The notes under the pieces: model-generated
What the model was told of the DNA's origin: nothing
Database searches by the model: none
The model's input: the letters and a program-made list of their open reading frames with translations, nothing else
Shown here: piece after piece, positions 51,268-63,349 of the stretch
Numbering within the stretch: position 1 is the first letter of the stretch
Layout of the letters: each line of letters starts with the position of its first letter
Origin: Argopecten irradians
Taxonomy: Eukaryota; Mollusca; Bivalvia; Pectinida; Pectinidae
Reading direction: 5' to 3'
Length of the DNA stretch: 64,000 bases
NCBI RefSeq assembly: GCF_041381155.1
Contig: NC_091147.1
Location: forward strand, 7,524,837 to 7,588,836
Made by a program: the position numbers and the translations under genes

Positions 51268-51849
51268 ATGTTGTCTAAAGTATACATTTTATGTAGCCTC
51301 TTGGTAGTTCTACATGTCGTCCTGCAGGTAACATCCCTAACAACCAACAGTTTGTTCGAAGTTGTTTCTGAGAATAAAACATTGACCCAGATCGAAAACT
51401 CGCTGCTTGTGACGATGACATCTGCATTGGAGGGTCTACAGGGAGTAAGTATCTCAAGTGGTTATAAATAAGCCCTCATATCATACAAAATAATGAAAAC
51501 CATTGTTTTGATGTGAAAGATGGTATTTCGTGATTTAAATGTTTGTCAAAAGATAGAACGTTTGCAGGGAAATCTATTATTTGCTTTAAAATGCACAAAA
51601 AGTCGGTGTACATTTACGTAGAAAGGTATCTTGAACCTAAGTAAATGTTTGCACTTTTACCAATGAAATTACTACTATTTCTTACATTTCCTGTTAAATG
51701 TAGCTTCGTTACCTTTGCGCTGGCTAACATCCTCGGATGTCTGAGTAACGTCGTGTCCGTCGGTTATTGTATCGTCAAAGTATGTTCATCTACTCAACGT
51801 CCTGTCCATTTCTTCATCAAAGTGCAGGCAATCATCTGGCTAGTAATCG
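51268..51849 (+). pseudogene. Paralogue B exons 1 and 2, probable pseudogene
   Basis: 51268-51444 encodes a Met-initiated TM1 (YILCSLLVVLHVVLQVTSLT) and a loop without the W-GLF motif, ending at a strong GTAAGT donor in phase 0. 51700-51849 encodes the exon 2 core (ILGCLSNVVSVGYCIVKVC ... QAIIWLVIG) with a GTAAAT donor in phase 1. Other family members have exon 1 in phase 1 and a 150-nt exon 2. The expected acceptor, at 51698-51699, reads AT rather than AG, and the nearest AG (51702-51703) would be out of frame. No exon 3 follows before the purine tract and the divergence at 53640. The exons are clearly homologous to gene A, but the gene looks non-functional as assembled. Confidence 0.7.
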
Positions 51850-52141
51850 GTAAATATCTATTTTCAGAATATGTTTAGAGATTAAGTGATATTTAACCAT
51901 TTAGTAAACAAGCCTCGATATGTTCTATTTGATTTATAAGCTTACATCAACATATCATTTTTGTTTTTAACGTTAATGGAGGTATTTAATGATAGCAAGA
52001 TTTGGAATCTTAATGTTTGATTATTTATTATTGTGTACTATATATTAATGCCATTTTTACCGTATTAATTATTCTACGATATATTGTTGCAGTTTGCCTT
52101 ATTGATAACCCTTACATCATATACATATCAGAACAGGGTCC

Positions 52142-52969
52142 GAAAAGGAGGGGAGGAAGAGAAGGAGGAGGAGGAGGAGGAAGAGAAGGAGGAGGAGGAG
52201 GAGGAGGAGGAAGAGAAGGAGGAGGAGGAGGAGGAGGAGGAGGAGGAGGAGGAGGAGGAGGAGGAGGAGGAGGAAGAGGAGGAGGAGGAGAAGGAGGAGG
52301 AGGAGGAAGAGGAGGAGGAGGAGGAGGAGGAGGAGGAGGAGGAGGAGGAGGAGGAGGAGGAGGAGGAGGAGGAGGAGGAGGAGGAGGAGGAGGAGGAGGA
52401 GGAGGAGGAGGAGGAGAGGAGGAGGAGGAAGAGAGGAGGAGGAGGAGGGAGGAGAGGAGGAGGAGGAGGAGGAGGAGGAGGAGAGAGGAGGAGGAGAGAG
52501 GAGGAGGAGGAGGAGGAGGAGGAGGAGGAGGAGGAGAGGAGGAGGAGGAGGAGGAGAGAGGAGGAGAGGAGGAGGAGGAGGAGGAGGAGGAGGAGGAGGA
52601 GGAGGAGGAAGGAGGAGGAGGAGGAGGAGGAAGAGAAGGAGGAGGAGGAGGAGGAGGAGGAGGAGGAGGAGGAGGAGGAGGAGGAGGAGGAGGAAGAGAA
52701 GAGAAGGAGGAGGAGGAGGAGGAGGAGGAGGAGGAGGAGGAGGAGGAGGAGGAGGAGGAGGAGGAGGAGGAGGAAGAGGAGGAGGAGGAGGAGGAGGAGG
52801 AGGAGGAGGAGGAGGAGGAGGAGGAGGAGGAGGAGGAGGAGGAGGAGGAGGAGGAGGAGGAGGAGGAGGAGGAGGAGGAGGAGGAGGAGGAGGAGGAGGA
52901 GGAGGAGGAGGAGGAGGAGGAGGAGGAGGAGGAGGAGGAGGAGGAGGAGGAGGAGGAGGAAGAGGAGGA
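52142..52969 (+). repeat. 828-bp uninterrupted polypurine (GGA/GAG)n tract
   Basis: Every base in this interval is A or G on the + strand. It is mostly GGA repeats with phase shifts and GAGAGG or GAAGAG interruptions. The long frames through it encode only Gly, Glu, Arg and Lys and are artefacts. It lies in what was the intron 2 side of decayed paralogue B. Such tracts can form intramolecular triplexes and are difficult to assemble. Confidence 0.95.
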
Positions 52970-53639
52970 CAGAATGTACTTTTAATTTGTATACATGCTT
53001 TTAGAAAGTAACTTGCTAAATTGCGAGAAATGAATTATATCATTTAATATCATGTATGGAAAATAGGAAATCTACATTTTAATATAATTAAACATATAAC
53101 ATATAAATATAAAATAGCATATAAAATGAACATAGTTAAAAGTTTAGACAAGATTTATAAGTTTTATCCATTTTTTCCAAACACTTACTTTTCTCTAAAT
53201 AAATTTGACTCTTTCCCTATTAAGCAATATATTTCTGCAAACTATGTAATGTTTAATGGATCCAACTATTCTCGTAACATTTGGAGGATTTTATAAGCAT
53301 CAGTCCTGTTATATTTGTTCTATTATGATTCAATAATTCAACAACACTGTTTCTGTATTGGTATTGTTTCAAAATCAGTAAAAACTTTTTTTTGTATTTC
53401 TGTCAGAACACCCCATAAGAGATTGGTACATGTAATTGTCTCCCTTTGTGTATAGCAGAGCATACATTGAGGATTATTAAACAGACCTATATAACATAAA
53501 GTCCACGTGACTTTTTCCCTTATAATTTCCAGATTTACAGTTATGTTTGACAATACAATTTTTAAATTGGAATCGGAGATTATTTTAATACCCTAGAGTT
53601 ATTCATGTTACTCCAGCAAATAAAATATTCATTAAAAAT

Positions 53640-56600
53640 GTTCCACTAGTGATAATCTCCTTTTAGTCTTGTTTATACAGTATTCTTTATCAACTAAATT
53701 GGAATAAAAAACATAGTTATTATTTATTTTTTTTATGTTTGCATTATACCATATTGGCGACTTTAACACCGATATTTTATTCTTGATATATTTTTTTAAA
53801 GATTTCGTGATTTGAAAACATTAATCCAAAAAGCATCTTTTTATCCTTTTTTATTACTAGGTGTATGTTTAATTAGACACTGCCACAATTGGCCAAAAAA
53901 TGAAAGAAAATTTATTTTTGTTTTTAGAATCACACGCCATTTACTTTCTGTCTTATAAGTTCTACATATCCAACTATTTTTAAAGCACTGATACATGTGT
54001 ATGCCACAAAGTTAACCAGTTTAGGCCACTATCCTCAGGTAATTACATCTCAATGTTATCATTGTTACTATTCCACACAAAATGCAAAGAATTGCGTTTA
54101 GCTGTTTGATAAAGCTATCATCAGAATTGGGTAAAGAAATAAAAAGGTGATTCAACTGAGGAATTAAAAGTGAATTAATTAAAGGCATTCTGCCAAGAGG
54201 TGTGATATTCCTCTTACTACATCCCTTTAATATACTTTGAGTTTTTACTATTTTTTTATCGTCGGTCAATTTTGGAATTTTCTATATCTCAACTTGAAAT
54301 CAATACCGAGAAGGGTAATTTTATTTTAAGACTCCCCATTTTAAGTTTAGGTAAAAAGAATGTACAATGTATTAATAATATATCCCCCCTCAAAATTTTA
54401 TTTTGCATAGACATTTAGTTCATCAACTGAAGTTATTCGTATGTATGTATGTATTTGACGAAATAGAAAATTGTTCATACATTTTTTCCATCTTTTGTTA
54501 GTCGCATGTCCGGGATCGACCATTCATTGTGTATGTTGAGGGGAAACGCCCTCCCTTCCCCGAGGATGCTGATGGGATATTTTCACTCCGTTCCCTGAGG
54601 ATTTAAAGGCAATATCTGCCCTATGTTTGTTTAAATTCGTTATTTTTCTACATTTAATGAATCCTTTTCCTAGACGTCAACGAAACATTGGTATATTAAA
54701 TGCATTTCTATATCCTACCAAAATATATACCGCATCTTTATGAAAGAGTAATTTTGTGTTCATTCATTCAATAGTTTCATACCAAACCAAAAAATGCCTA
54801 AGGATATTTTTTAAAAGAATGATATTAATTTAAAGTTACATGTAGGATAATTTTGCAAAAACGCCAACCAAAAAAACACACACATCCTACAAGGCAGAGT
54901 CTCGTTTCGACATTGATCAACGAAATTATGAGATTTTCAAATACAATTGATCAATATCTGAAGCAAGTTTAGGATCACCACCTCACGTTGTAGAACGAAT
55001 ATACGTACCTTCCACAATTTTTCACGTTTAGCTATTTCAAAACAAGCGTAAAAGGCTTGAGAAATTTTATATTTTATTGTTACTTGTCAGGAATATCTTT
55101 ATCTGATAAATAATTTATTTTGACGCTTCTGATGTTAATTAATATGACAAAACCCATATTCTAATTTTCGCAATATTTTATAAATTATCTGACAGCATCC
55201 CGCATTGTTACTTCCAACATAATTTCTTGACAAGTACGAAATATGTTCAAATAACGTTCATGTGTGTAGTCATTTCGCCGAAAGAGCATTATAGAGTTAT
55301 ATATACAAGGCATGCAATGAGGAAATGAGCTTATTTGATATATCCGGGTGTATTCTACATGTGAACTAGGTACAGGGAGTATAGAGGTCACCAGAACATA
55401 ACCCCGAATGGAAGGTTGTCAGATCATATACATTTTAGTCAGATTGGATGAAAATAAATTTTGTAAATGCGGGTTCTACACATCGTTTTAAAAGCAACAA
55501 CATAGTTTAGGAGAAACATGATGTGCATGGTCTGTTCATTAAGAAGAACTTTGAAGACAATTTTTTTTAAAGTTTTAGTTGAAAAACGAAGGGGCCGTGT
55601 GATTTGGTTCAAAGCTGGCGGGAAGGATGGGGGAACCACACAATTTATTCAAATAAATAAGCAGAAACAAAAATCATTGCAAAGAATAATGGGCAAATCA
55701 AGGTAAATTACGTAAATTAAATCTTTCGATGAACAATTTTACACTTTTGGCACAGTGAGGACATGCATTAAAATGATTGTTTTAGAAGATTTTGCAACAA
55801 AATGATGCAAAATTATCAAGTGTTCTATGGTTATGTATTAATTAACAGCAGTGGTCTTTTAAGGACACATTTTTCTGTCTGCAACGTAAAGCAACGTGTT
55901 GCGTATGTCAATGTTTGTATCATTGCGCTTTTTATAGTTCTAATATCACTTAAGCATACCGTCAAGAACACAAAGCAGTACACCACACCTGGTCACATTA
56001 TGCTGACAACGGGCAAACCAGTCACGACCAGAGGACAGAACCAAGAGCCTTACTCACAAGGGCGTGTACTCGATTCAAACCCAACGTGAGGCGCTGTCTA
56101 GGGAGACGTGAAGCAAGTCAGTTAGAAAGAATAACACAAAATTAGTCGCCCTTTACGATCATTTAATTCAAAAGTTACAATCTTAATACTACATCTGAAC
56201 ACTTTAAAACATTAAGAGCAATACTTTTAATTTAAATTAGCACGCCCTCTCCCACATGTATTTACATATGTACTTAATGTCAATTGCTCAGTTTATGTGG
56301 GAATGCGTTACCTGGAAATCACTCCTGAATGTTACTTACGCGAGCTACACGGAAGTCTGTCCGTCGTCACAGTCTACCGAGTACCTATACTCACCGATAT
56401 TTCATTTGTAAATTGAGACGATAAATGAATGTACAATGTTAAGGCAGTGGTGATACACTCACTTGGATTAGAGCTGTACTGCATAGAATATGTTATACAC
56501 AAACAGTGGTAGTGTTCCGCTTTTGTCCATTTCTGATATTATTACTTATGACTTTTATATAACGCAAAATATCTACATTAACATTTCATCAATAAAAATA

Positions 56601-57412
56601 ATTTTACGAAAATGAATTAAACTCTACATGATAATTCAAGTACCCAATTTTGAAAAAAAAACGTATTATACACTATTCACATTTTAATTTGCTGATCAGC
56701 ATTGAACATTCTCTAATCCATATGTAGTGTGTTTGCACTTGAAATCATTTACAAAATAACTAATTATGTCAACTATAGAAATTCTTTCTAAAAATAATAT
56801 ACTATGCAAATTACATGTCTACGTTTTTACAAGAATACGTCTTACCAGAATACATAAAAATTAAAAAGAGAGTTTACCTGGAAAGCCTTTCCTGTTACCT
56901 GGAAAGCCTTTCCTGCATATTATCTACGTATACGTAATGTGCACGTAAGTCTGTATCCGGCTTCACGGTCTAGTGAATGTTTGTGGTTACCGATTTTCAA
57001 TAAAATCAATTCGAGGCACATTCCATGGGGAATGTAAAAAAAAAGAAATATGCATTGCAGTATTACGGCGGCGTATTAGGGCCACTATATAATTTAATTT
57101 ATCTTGTACGTACAAGTTAGTATCTTGTAATATTTTTATAGTGATATTGCGTCGATACCAATCATTTAAAATGAATCAGCATTACTGAAAAGATGCATGT
57201 TTCTTCAGGCATTTTATTTTGACATTGATGTACTTTTTTGTTAATTATTCTTGCGGTTACGTGAGAAATAATTTTAAAATGAACGCACTGCTCCTGTATG
57301 CGCATGCGCAGATCAGCTTTTAATCTATAAGTCGTGCTACTGTGTTTATTTTGATTTATAATCAGACAGGTTTATTAGAGAGAGCTGTATATGTGTCTTA
57401 ACCTTGTTAACG
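53640..57412. other. Gene-poor region upstream of gene D
   Basis: No exon of the four-TM family or other gene is recognisable. It contains the degraded SINE at 55960-56180 and two related segments of about 130 bp in the same orientation, at 56309-56440 and 56893-57020, both starting TTACCTGGAAA. A 19-bp direct duplication (ACCTGGAAAGCCTTTCCTG) lies at about 56877 and 56898. The promoter of gene D probably lies in its last few hundred bases, but I see no convincing TATA or initiator. Confidence 0.55.
55960..56180 (-). mobile_element. Degraded, 5'-part copy of the same SINE family
   Basis: The reverse complement matches the head of the SINE at 15185-15410: the CGATCGTAAA-GGGCGACTAA-type block, the stretch resembling CTAACTGACTT, and a B-box-like GGGTTTGAATCGAG. 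It lacks the 3' tail and has several changes. Confidence 0.6.
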
Positions 57413-59430
57413 ATGGTTTCTAATGTTACGATTGGAAGTGGCGTTGTAGCCTTGATGCTGCTAACTCTACATATCATATCATTAGCAACACCGAACTGGT
57501 TCATTGTTGCGTCTGACGGAAGGATCCTCGTACGAGTGGGGCTGTTTGCCGTCTGTCCAGAGGAAGGGGACACATGTATTCCGTACGGCGACATTATGTT
57601 TGAAAAGGATAACAAGTCATGTAAGTACCTACAGAGTGTATATATATCTAACACACAATGGTAATTTTACCCATTGTTACAAGGGTCCATCTTACCTTCC
57701 AATGTTCAATATGTTACATGCGTATGTCCAAAAACAACACAATATTGGTGATTCAGACAGGAGTATGTCCAAAAACAACACAATATTGGTGATTCAGACA
57801 GGAGTATGTCCAAAAACAACACAATATTGGTGATTCAGACAGGAGTATGTCCAAAAACAACACAATATTGGTGATTTAGACAGGAGTATGTCCAAAAACA
57901 ACATAATATTGGTGATTTAAACAGGAGTATGTCCAAAAACAACATTATATTGGTGATTTAGACAGGAGTATGTCCAAAAACAACACAATATTGGTGATTT
58001 AGACAGGAGTATGTCCAAAAACAACACAATATTGGTGATTTAGACAGGAGTATGTCCAAAAACAACATAATATTTGTGATTCATACAGAAACTCGAACTC
58101 GTTATAAAATCCTAATCCATATTCAAAATGAATGGAATACGTGTAAATATTTACACAATCCATATACATGTATATTTTATACTTCACATTGACCAATTAA
58201 CATTAACAAAACACTTTATTTCTGTTTAGCTGCCTATTTTGCCTACGTCGGACTCAATGTCATTGGATGTATATGTAACGTTATATTCCTCATAAGCTGT
58301 ATCGCCCACGCATGCGCCACTCATCCTCATCCGGAGAGATCCTTTGTCACCCGCCAGGCCTCTATTTGGTTTTTCGCAGGTAAACATCGTCTTCTTTTAT
58401 CATAAAACAGATAAAAAAATGCAACATAATTGTTATTTAAAAGTTGGGGGAATACACAACCCTACAAACGGTCTCTTCCGCATACAGTTTCACTTGTCTC
58501 ATGACTACATACTTCACCCGTCACTGGGCTGCCAAATGACCAAGAGCATCACAGGCTGATGGGTATATAAAGACCGTGTAATTAATGAGAACTGTCTGTC
58601 CATTGGTTGGTCTTTATAAACAGATTTGTCTGTCGTATTAAAGTTTGGTAAATATTTATTCAAAATTATTAAAAAAATATTATCATACAGAATGTATATA
58701 TTTGAATATTTATAATGTGATTTTTTAAGCTACACACGTATATCGATAGGTTCTGCCCTTAATTGCGCTTATAAAAATGCTAGTGCCACGTGACATATAG
58801 GGGGCAATACGTATGTATTACTGATAGAAACAACACAAAGGAAATATATGTAAATTGTGTATTATATTCAGTTCTAATACATACAAGAGAACCAAATGTT
58901 GTCATTTACTCGCTTAAACATATAAGTTTTAAAACTAGTATGAAAATAGTTTGGCTAATTCCCATATTTACTTGCGACAAACAAAAACCGGTTGAATTAA
59001 TACTTTTATTAAATGCAATGTTTCCGTAATTTCAGCTGGATTTCTCATCGCTGCGGTGGTTTGGATATTTGTATCGCTGGTTGCTGCTGAGGAAAAACTT
59101 TCCTCATTGGGCTCGCTGTCCACTCTCTCAATTAAACCCGGATATTCATTTTACATAGCTTGTATTACCGGCGGTTTTTATTTCCTATCCGCCTCATTCC
59201 TTGTCACTTATGCCAGACGTTTGCCTGCGGTTGTCACATCTGGTGCTGTGATCAGCCACAATCCCCAGGTGATTGTGATGCAGGCAGGAACCTCGTCAAT
59301 CAGCAGTACAGGGGACACACTGGGACAGTTCTACAGTCCTCCACCGACGTACCCCATTACTGGTACTGGAGGGTACCCATCTAATTACAGGACGCCACAA
59401 GACGACCCGTCATACAAGTACGATCAATAG
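57413..59430 (+). CDS. Claudin/PMP22-like four-TM membrane protein, gene D (3 exons, complete)
   Basis: Exons are 57413-57620 (donor GTAAGT), 58230-58379 (150 nt) and 59036-59430, all joined in phase 1, giving 250 aa. TM1 is about residues 8-25. Loop 1 has P27, W29, G43-L44-F45, C48 and C55, the W-GL(W/F)-C-C signature of the claudin/PMP22/EMP superfamily. TM2 is about 73-95, TM3 about 115-136 (spanning exon 2/3) and TM4 about 157-177, beginning PGYSFYIAC. The cytoplasmic tail starts with ARRLP, has PPTY (222-225), a possible WW-domain ligand, and ends in PQDDPSYKYDQ, which gene A also carries. The Met at 57413 is preferred because it directly precedes TM1. Intron 1 contains a 41-bp minisatellite. 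A plasma-membrane location is likely from the family. Junctional, channel-like or signalling roles cannot be separated here. Confidence 0.9.
57719..58087. repeat. 41-bp minisatellite in intron 1 of gene D
   Basis: About nine tandem copies, stepping 41 bp (57719, 57760 ... 58047), contain GGAGTATGTCCAAAAACAAC, AATATTGGTGATT and AGACA. Copies differ mainly at CAC/CAT and at TTC/TTT. The array makes up over half of intron 1. Confidence 0.92.
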
Positions 59431-59642
59431 GCATATCTTCATCCTTTCCGTGGGTAAAAGCAGATCTCTTCCCCTCTGGGGAATTTGCTGTTACATGGAA
59501 TAAGGGATATGGCCAAGAGGAACGAAGGCGTTTTAATGTTTATTTATATAGACCGATGGCGAGTTTAAATCCCTATGGACAAATATGTTATAGATTTGGA
59601 TGGTTAGATCATGTTAAACAGATTTCAATAATACTGGATTCA

Positions 59643-59664
59643 CATATATATATATATATATATG
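59643..59664. repeat. AT dinucleotide microsatellite
   Basis: This is a run of alternating AT about 215 nt after the gene D stop codon, probably in or near its 3' untranslated region. Confidence 0.9.
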
Positions 59665-60544
59665 ACAGTGAAATATCTATGAATGCAAGTTTAAAAGCAT
59701 GAAGATGACAAGGTCGTCGAAAAGGCTGCTTTTTAAATCTTGAAATCTTAACTACTTATATACATATACATTAATATAGAATAATTTTGTTATATCTTAA
59801 ATCATGCTAAAAATTTGTTGAATTTAGAAATAAAGATATATATTTTGCAAATATAAAGCCTTTTTTATAAGTATGAAACAATAAGTTGCAAAATTGGATT
59901 GAGTACAAGACATTCGGGGAGATATGTGTAATGATGTTATTACACGTCTCGATGACTAGTGGGCTGTACCCTATCACCTTGACCCGATCAATTGTGTTAA
60001 TGGATGTGACACTGGAGATGTAACTACATACATGCATATTCCAACATGAATACAATGTTTTGAAATATCCGGGGAGGTATCTGTCGGAGTAAAACATGTT
60101 TTAATTGTAAAACCATTAAGGCACTGACTAAATATATTGTGTGAATACTACCATTCATACTAGTGTAATGTGTAGGCTACTTTTTTATAAATTACATTTT
60201 TTAATTAACAGTTAAAGACATTAAATGTTGCATACATCCGTAATTAAGATTCGTTTTGCTGAATTATCTCTGCTTCCGTAAATCATACACAGCCGACCAT
60301 AACACAAACATGTAAAGAGATTGTAATGGCAACAGTGAAAATTCAATATCCATGTAGAATCTAATGAGCCATCACTGTAGGCCGAATAAAATAGCTTAGC
60401 AGTATGCTGCGCAACTAAAATAAAATCGAAAAAACAACCTGTGTTCAATCTTGTATATAAACCATAATATCACAATATCTTTACACAAAATCTCTTATCA
60501 ACATTTGCCATCAGAATAACATATACAAATGTATATCTGAATGA

Positions 60545-60767
60545 TTTTTGTTTTATTAGTTTAACGTCCTATTAACAGTAAGGGTCATGTAAGGACGTGC
60601 CAGGTTTGTTAGTGGATGGAAGCCGGAGTACCCGGAGAAAAGTCACCGAACAACGGTCAGTACCTGTCAACTGCTCCACATGGGATTCAAACCCGCATCT
60701 CAGAGGTGGAGGGCTTGTGGAAATATATTGGGACATCTTAATCACTCGGTTACCGTGGCCCCTTATA
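60545..60767 (-). mobile_element. tRNA-derived SINE, second family
   Basis: Read on the minus strand, the head is tRNA-like: GGGGCCACGGTAACCGAGTG (A-box region) and GCGGGTTTGAATCCCATG (B box). It is followed by CTCCGGGTACTCCGGCTTCC and a tail CACGTCCTTACATGACC with GTTAATAGGACGTTAAAC, shared with the family at 15185. Imperfect flanking repeats include TGAATGA on both sides (60538-60544, 60768-60774). This tail and head are ones I associate with bivalve SINEs. Confidence 0.75.
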
Positions 60768-61289
60768 TGAATGAAAGGGTAACGTCCAGTTTTTTTTCAT
60801 CTTTTGTCCTCTGATCACGTTCAGATCTACACTGATAACTCAAAAGATGACGAGAAAGTTGCAGCAGCATGCAGGTCATCATTATTCATCCACCCAACTT
60901 TCAGATGGTGTCTGGTGTCTCGACCATCATTTCTTGGAGGCGTGACCCATCCATCTGACTTACGGCCACATTAAAGAATATTGATCAGTCATTCAATTTT
61001 ATCAATCATTTAAGATACCCACCATGTTAAGTAAGTAACCTTTGTAACTGAAGAATAATACTAAATCATCAGCTCCTGTTTTTGATAAAACAAAATTACC
61101 ATTTGTCAGCGGTGGAGCATCTTTAAAGTTTGCATTCAAGACACACCGAAAACACTTTAATACGAAAACAAAAATAAAACTTGTATATACATATTTTGAA
61201 AGACCCTAATGTGCATAATTATGTACATTTATCTTGATTCCAATCCATGTGAGGATAAATGATAAAGCAGCCAAGACAGCGCTTAACAT

Positions 61290-61530
61290 TGGGTTTGGTT
61301 GATCAGATATTTACGTCCTGTTAACAGCCAACCTAATCCAATATATATGGTGTCTTGTGTGTGTGAAGTGCGAGGTGCTTGTTTTGGGAGAAAAACGTGA
61401 GACGCTGTCAAGCGATACGTTAGGAAGAAGAAAGTTATTTAGGAAGAAAAGATGAGAACTTTAGTCGCCCTGTATAATCATGCAATAGTGGCGGCAGGTA
61501 CAATGCTAACGTCCTACCTGCAGGGCAACA
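61290..61530 (-). mobile_element. Internally deleted copy of the 15185-type SINE
   Basis: On the minus strand the head block (CTGCAGGTAGGACGTTAGC, GTAC-TGCCGCC, ATTATACAGGGCGACTAAAG) is followed by a deletion. The CACA-rich stretch and the CTGTTAACAGGACGTAAAT tail then follow. It has eroded more than the unit copies. Confidence 0.6.
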
Positions 61531-61989
61531 GCACTTTTAATAACATAAACAATTGAAATTGCCACAAACCGATCAAACCCTTTAATTCAATCAGCTATCA
61601 AACACCAATGACAAGAAGGCGTTTTACCAACAGGGTTTTAAATACCACTCATCCTGTCCAAGGGGATCAGATTGATGCACACTCTGTTCCCCTTCACCCA
61701 AGGATGTTTCTGGCTAAATTTTGTCACAATCCATGCAAAACTGTATGACCAGTAGTGATCGAAATGTTGACGTACGATTGATGGACGGACGCCACACTAT
61801 GACAACAGCTTAACGTACCTTTGGACAAGGTGAGCTCATAAACCGTTTAAAGCACATTCTACACTTACACAAGTTGATTGGATCGTAGAGAGAAAGTTTC
61901 TTTTCTTTCCTCCACACCAGTCACACGTATCTCACTCATGTGCATCCCTCTATGTGCCATGAATATGACTCTCCGTTCACACTTTTCAA

Positions 61990-62370
61990 ATTTTGCAGTG
62001 TCATAGGTATACTACTACTTTACATTTATAATGATATTTATTAATTATTTTGACTACAAATGGATTTTACAAGCAAAACATGTCAAATTTTTGACAGAAT
62101 AGAAATTAAAGGTATTTGGTTTGCACCAAATATTTGGCGTGTAATCCATATTGTCCACACTTTTCAATAACTTTTTAAACATGCAATATATATAATCTTT
62201 TATCAGATAGCCAGAAAGGATTTTTTAAAGAAATCCAATTTGTCACAGGTGACTGTAAATTCAAAATTGACCATATTTACCGTAATAAAACACTAATATA
62301 CATTCCATAAAATTAGTGTATTTTTATTCTTGCATTTTCCCTAACAGTACAAAAAAGCTAGACATGCTCT
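61990..62370. repeat. Diverged copy of R1 and its flank
   Basis: ATAATGATATTTATTAATTA, the TTTGGCGTGTAATCC stretch, TTGTCCACACTTTT and CCCTAACAGTACAAAAAAGC align with 3226-3635. Alignment resumes after the LINE-like insert at about 63080-63350. This extends unit-related sequence beyond gene D. Confidence 0.65.
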
Positions 62371-62379
62371 TGGATGAAC

Positions 62380-63075
62380 CAAATCGTTTTTTCCTATAAT
62401 CCTTCATCCCTGGAGATCCACCTTGATACAGCTAGCAACTAACAATATATTTGTACTATGGGCAGCCTGATGAGACTTATCCAAACTCAATTTTTGAGTT
62501 GTCTCTCTGTTAATATGTTAATATGATTATCATTCTTCTTTTTTTCTTGTGTTATTTTAAAATCATCAAATATTTAAGTAAGGTAACTCCTAAGAAACTA
62601 ATTATGGATAAACACTAGTTATTACAAATGTAGTTTTAACTCCACAAATCAAATATATGTGTATTTTGTGAGATTGGTTCTTGATGCCCATCAGTGGATG
62701 GCTAATTGTGTTAAATACATGTGGACTTTTTAGCCTGTATCTGTTGTGGCGAATAGGACCAATATCATAATATATACATACTATCAAGTATAGCTAGAAT
62801 TATGTGATGATATTTGGTTATTATATAACAAAAAGGAAAATTAACTGTTAATTTATAGATTTACAATAAATATGATCAAAAATTATGTCATTCCTCATCT
62901 AGGAATTACCTCCCCTTATTTTCATAAACCTCACCATGTATATATGTTTTATATAATTATTTGTTTGTACCACCAATATCGGGAGAAGACTAAGATAGGC
63001 TATGCCTGATGTCTAATCCAATTGACACTAACATCTTTTTGTCAATAAAATATTTGGAAATTGAAATTGAAATGG
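62380..63075 (+). mobile_element. Probable 5'-truncated LINE 3' end
   Basis: This stretch interrupts a block that otherwise aligns with 3226-3900 of unit 1. It ends with TGCCTGATGTCTAATCCAAT, an AATAAAATATTTGG stretch and a short GAAATT-type microsatellite (63057-63072), as 3' ends of mollusc non-LTR elements often do. No coding sequence is seen. The left boundary is approximate. Confidence 0.4.
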
Positions 63076-63349
63076 TTACTCTTTTAATATACGAAATCAA
63101 ATAATAATTAGAAAGAAATGGTGTTTTTTTTCGATCGTAACTCTTACTCAAAAGATACAATTTTTTATTGATATCTGAGAGGATTTGATTACCCTGACGA
63201 GTATTGATCCTTCAAGGATATTCTAATCAAGTTAATATTATAAGCACTGGATAACACAGAAATAATCTAATACCACATTTTGAAAACTACTGGAAAACCT
63301 TTTGTTTATAAAATAAGAAAATATTCCTCATGGTGTGATTATATGTAAA

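Larger units (their letters stand above)
46860..53640 (+). repeat. Diverged fourth relative of the duplicated unit
   Basis: Segments of this region align in order with the units but with many differences. 46880-47200 resembles the upstream region of gene A (about 4906-4990, then 7275-7500). 50397-51110 resembles 460-1200. 51990-52100 resembles 2035-2170. 53515-53625 resembles 9950-10050, the stretch downstream of gene A. The blocks are separated by a minisatellite, a foldback-like element, a MITE, paralogue B exons and a purine tract. It looks like an older duplicate that was rearranged and has lost gene A. Confidence 0.7.

Noticed and set aside
52017..53004. Two overlapping frames of over 300 codons encoding Gly/Glu/Arg repeats
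   Set aside because: They are translations of the polypurine tract. Composition is set by GGA repeats and no start, domain or splice context supports a gene.
55439..55706. Overlapping frames on both strands around 55518-55706
   Set aside because: No domain recognised, short, and no splice or duplicate support.
57719..58087. Regular 41-bp repeats considered as a CRISPR array or coding repeat
   Set aside because: No unique spacers, an intronic position and stop codons. It is a minisatellite.
60660..60762. tRNA-like sequence on the minus strand considered as a tRNA gene
   Set aside because: A- and B-box-like elements are present, but the downstream SINE body and tail and the degenerate stems show a tRNA-derived SINE.
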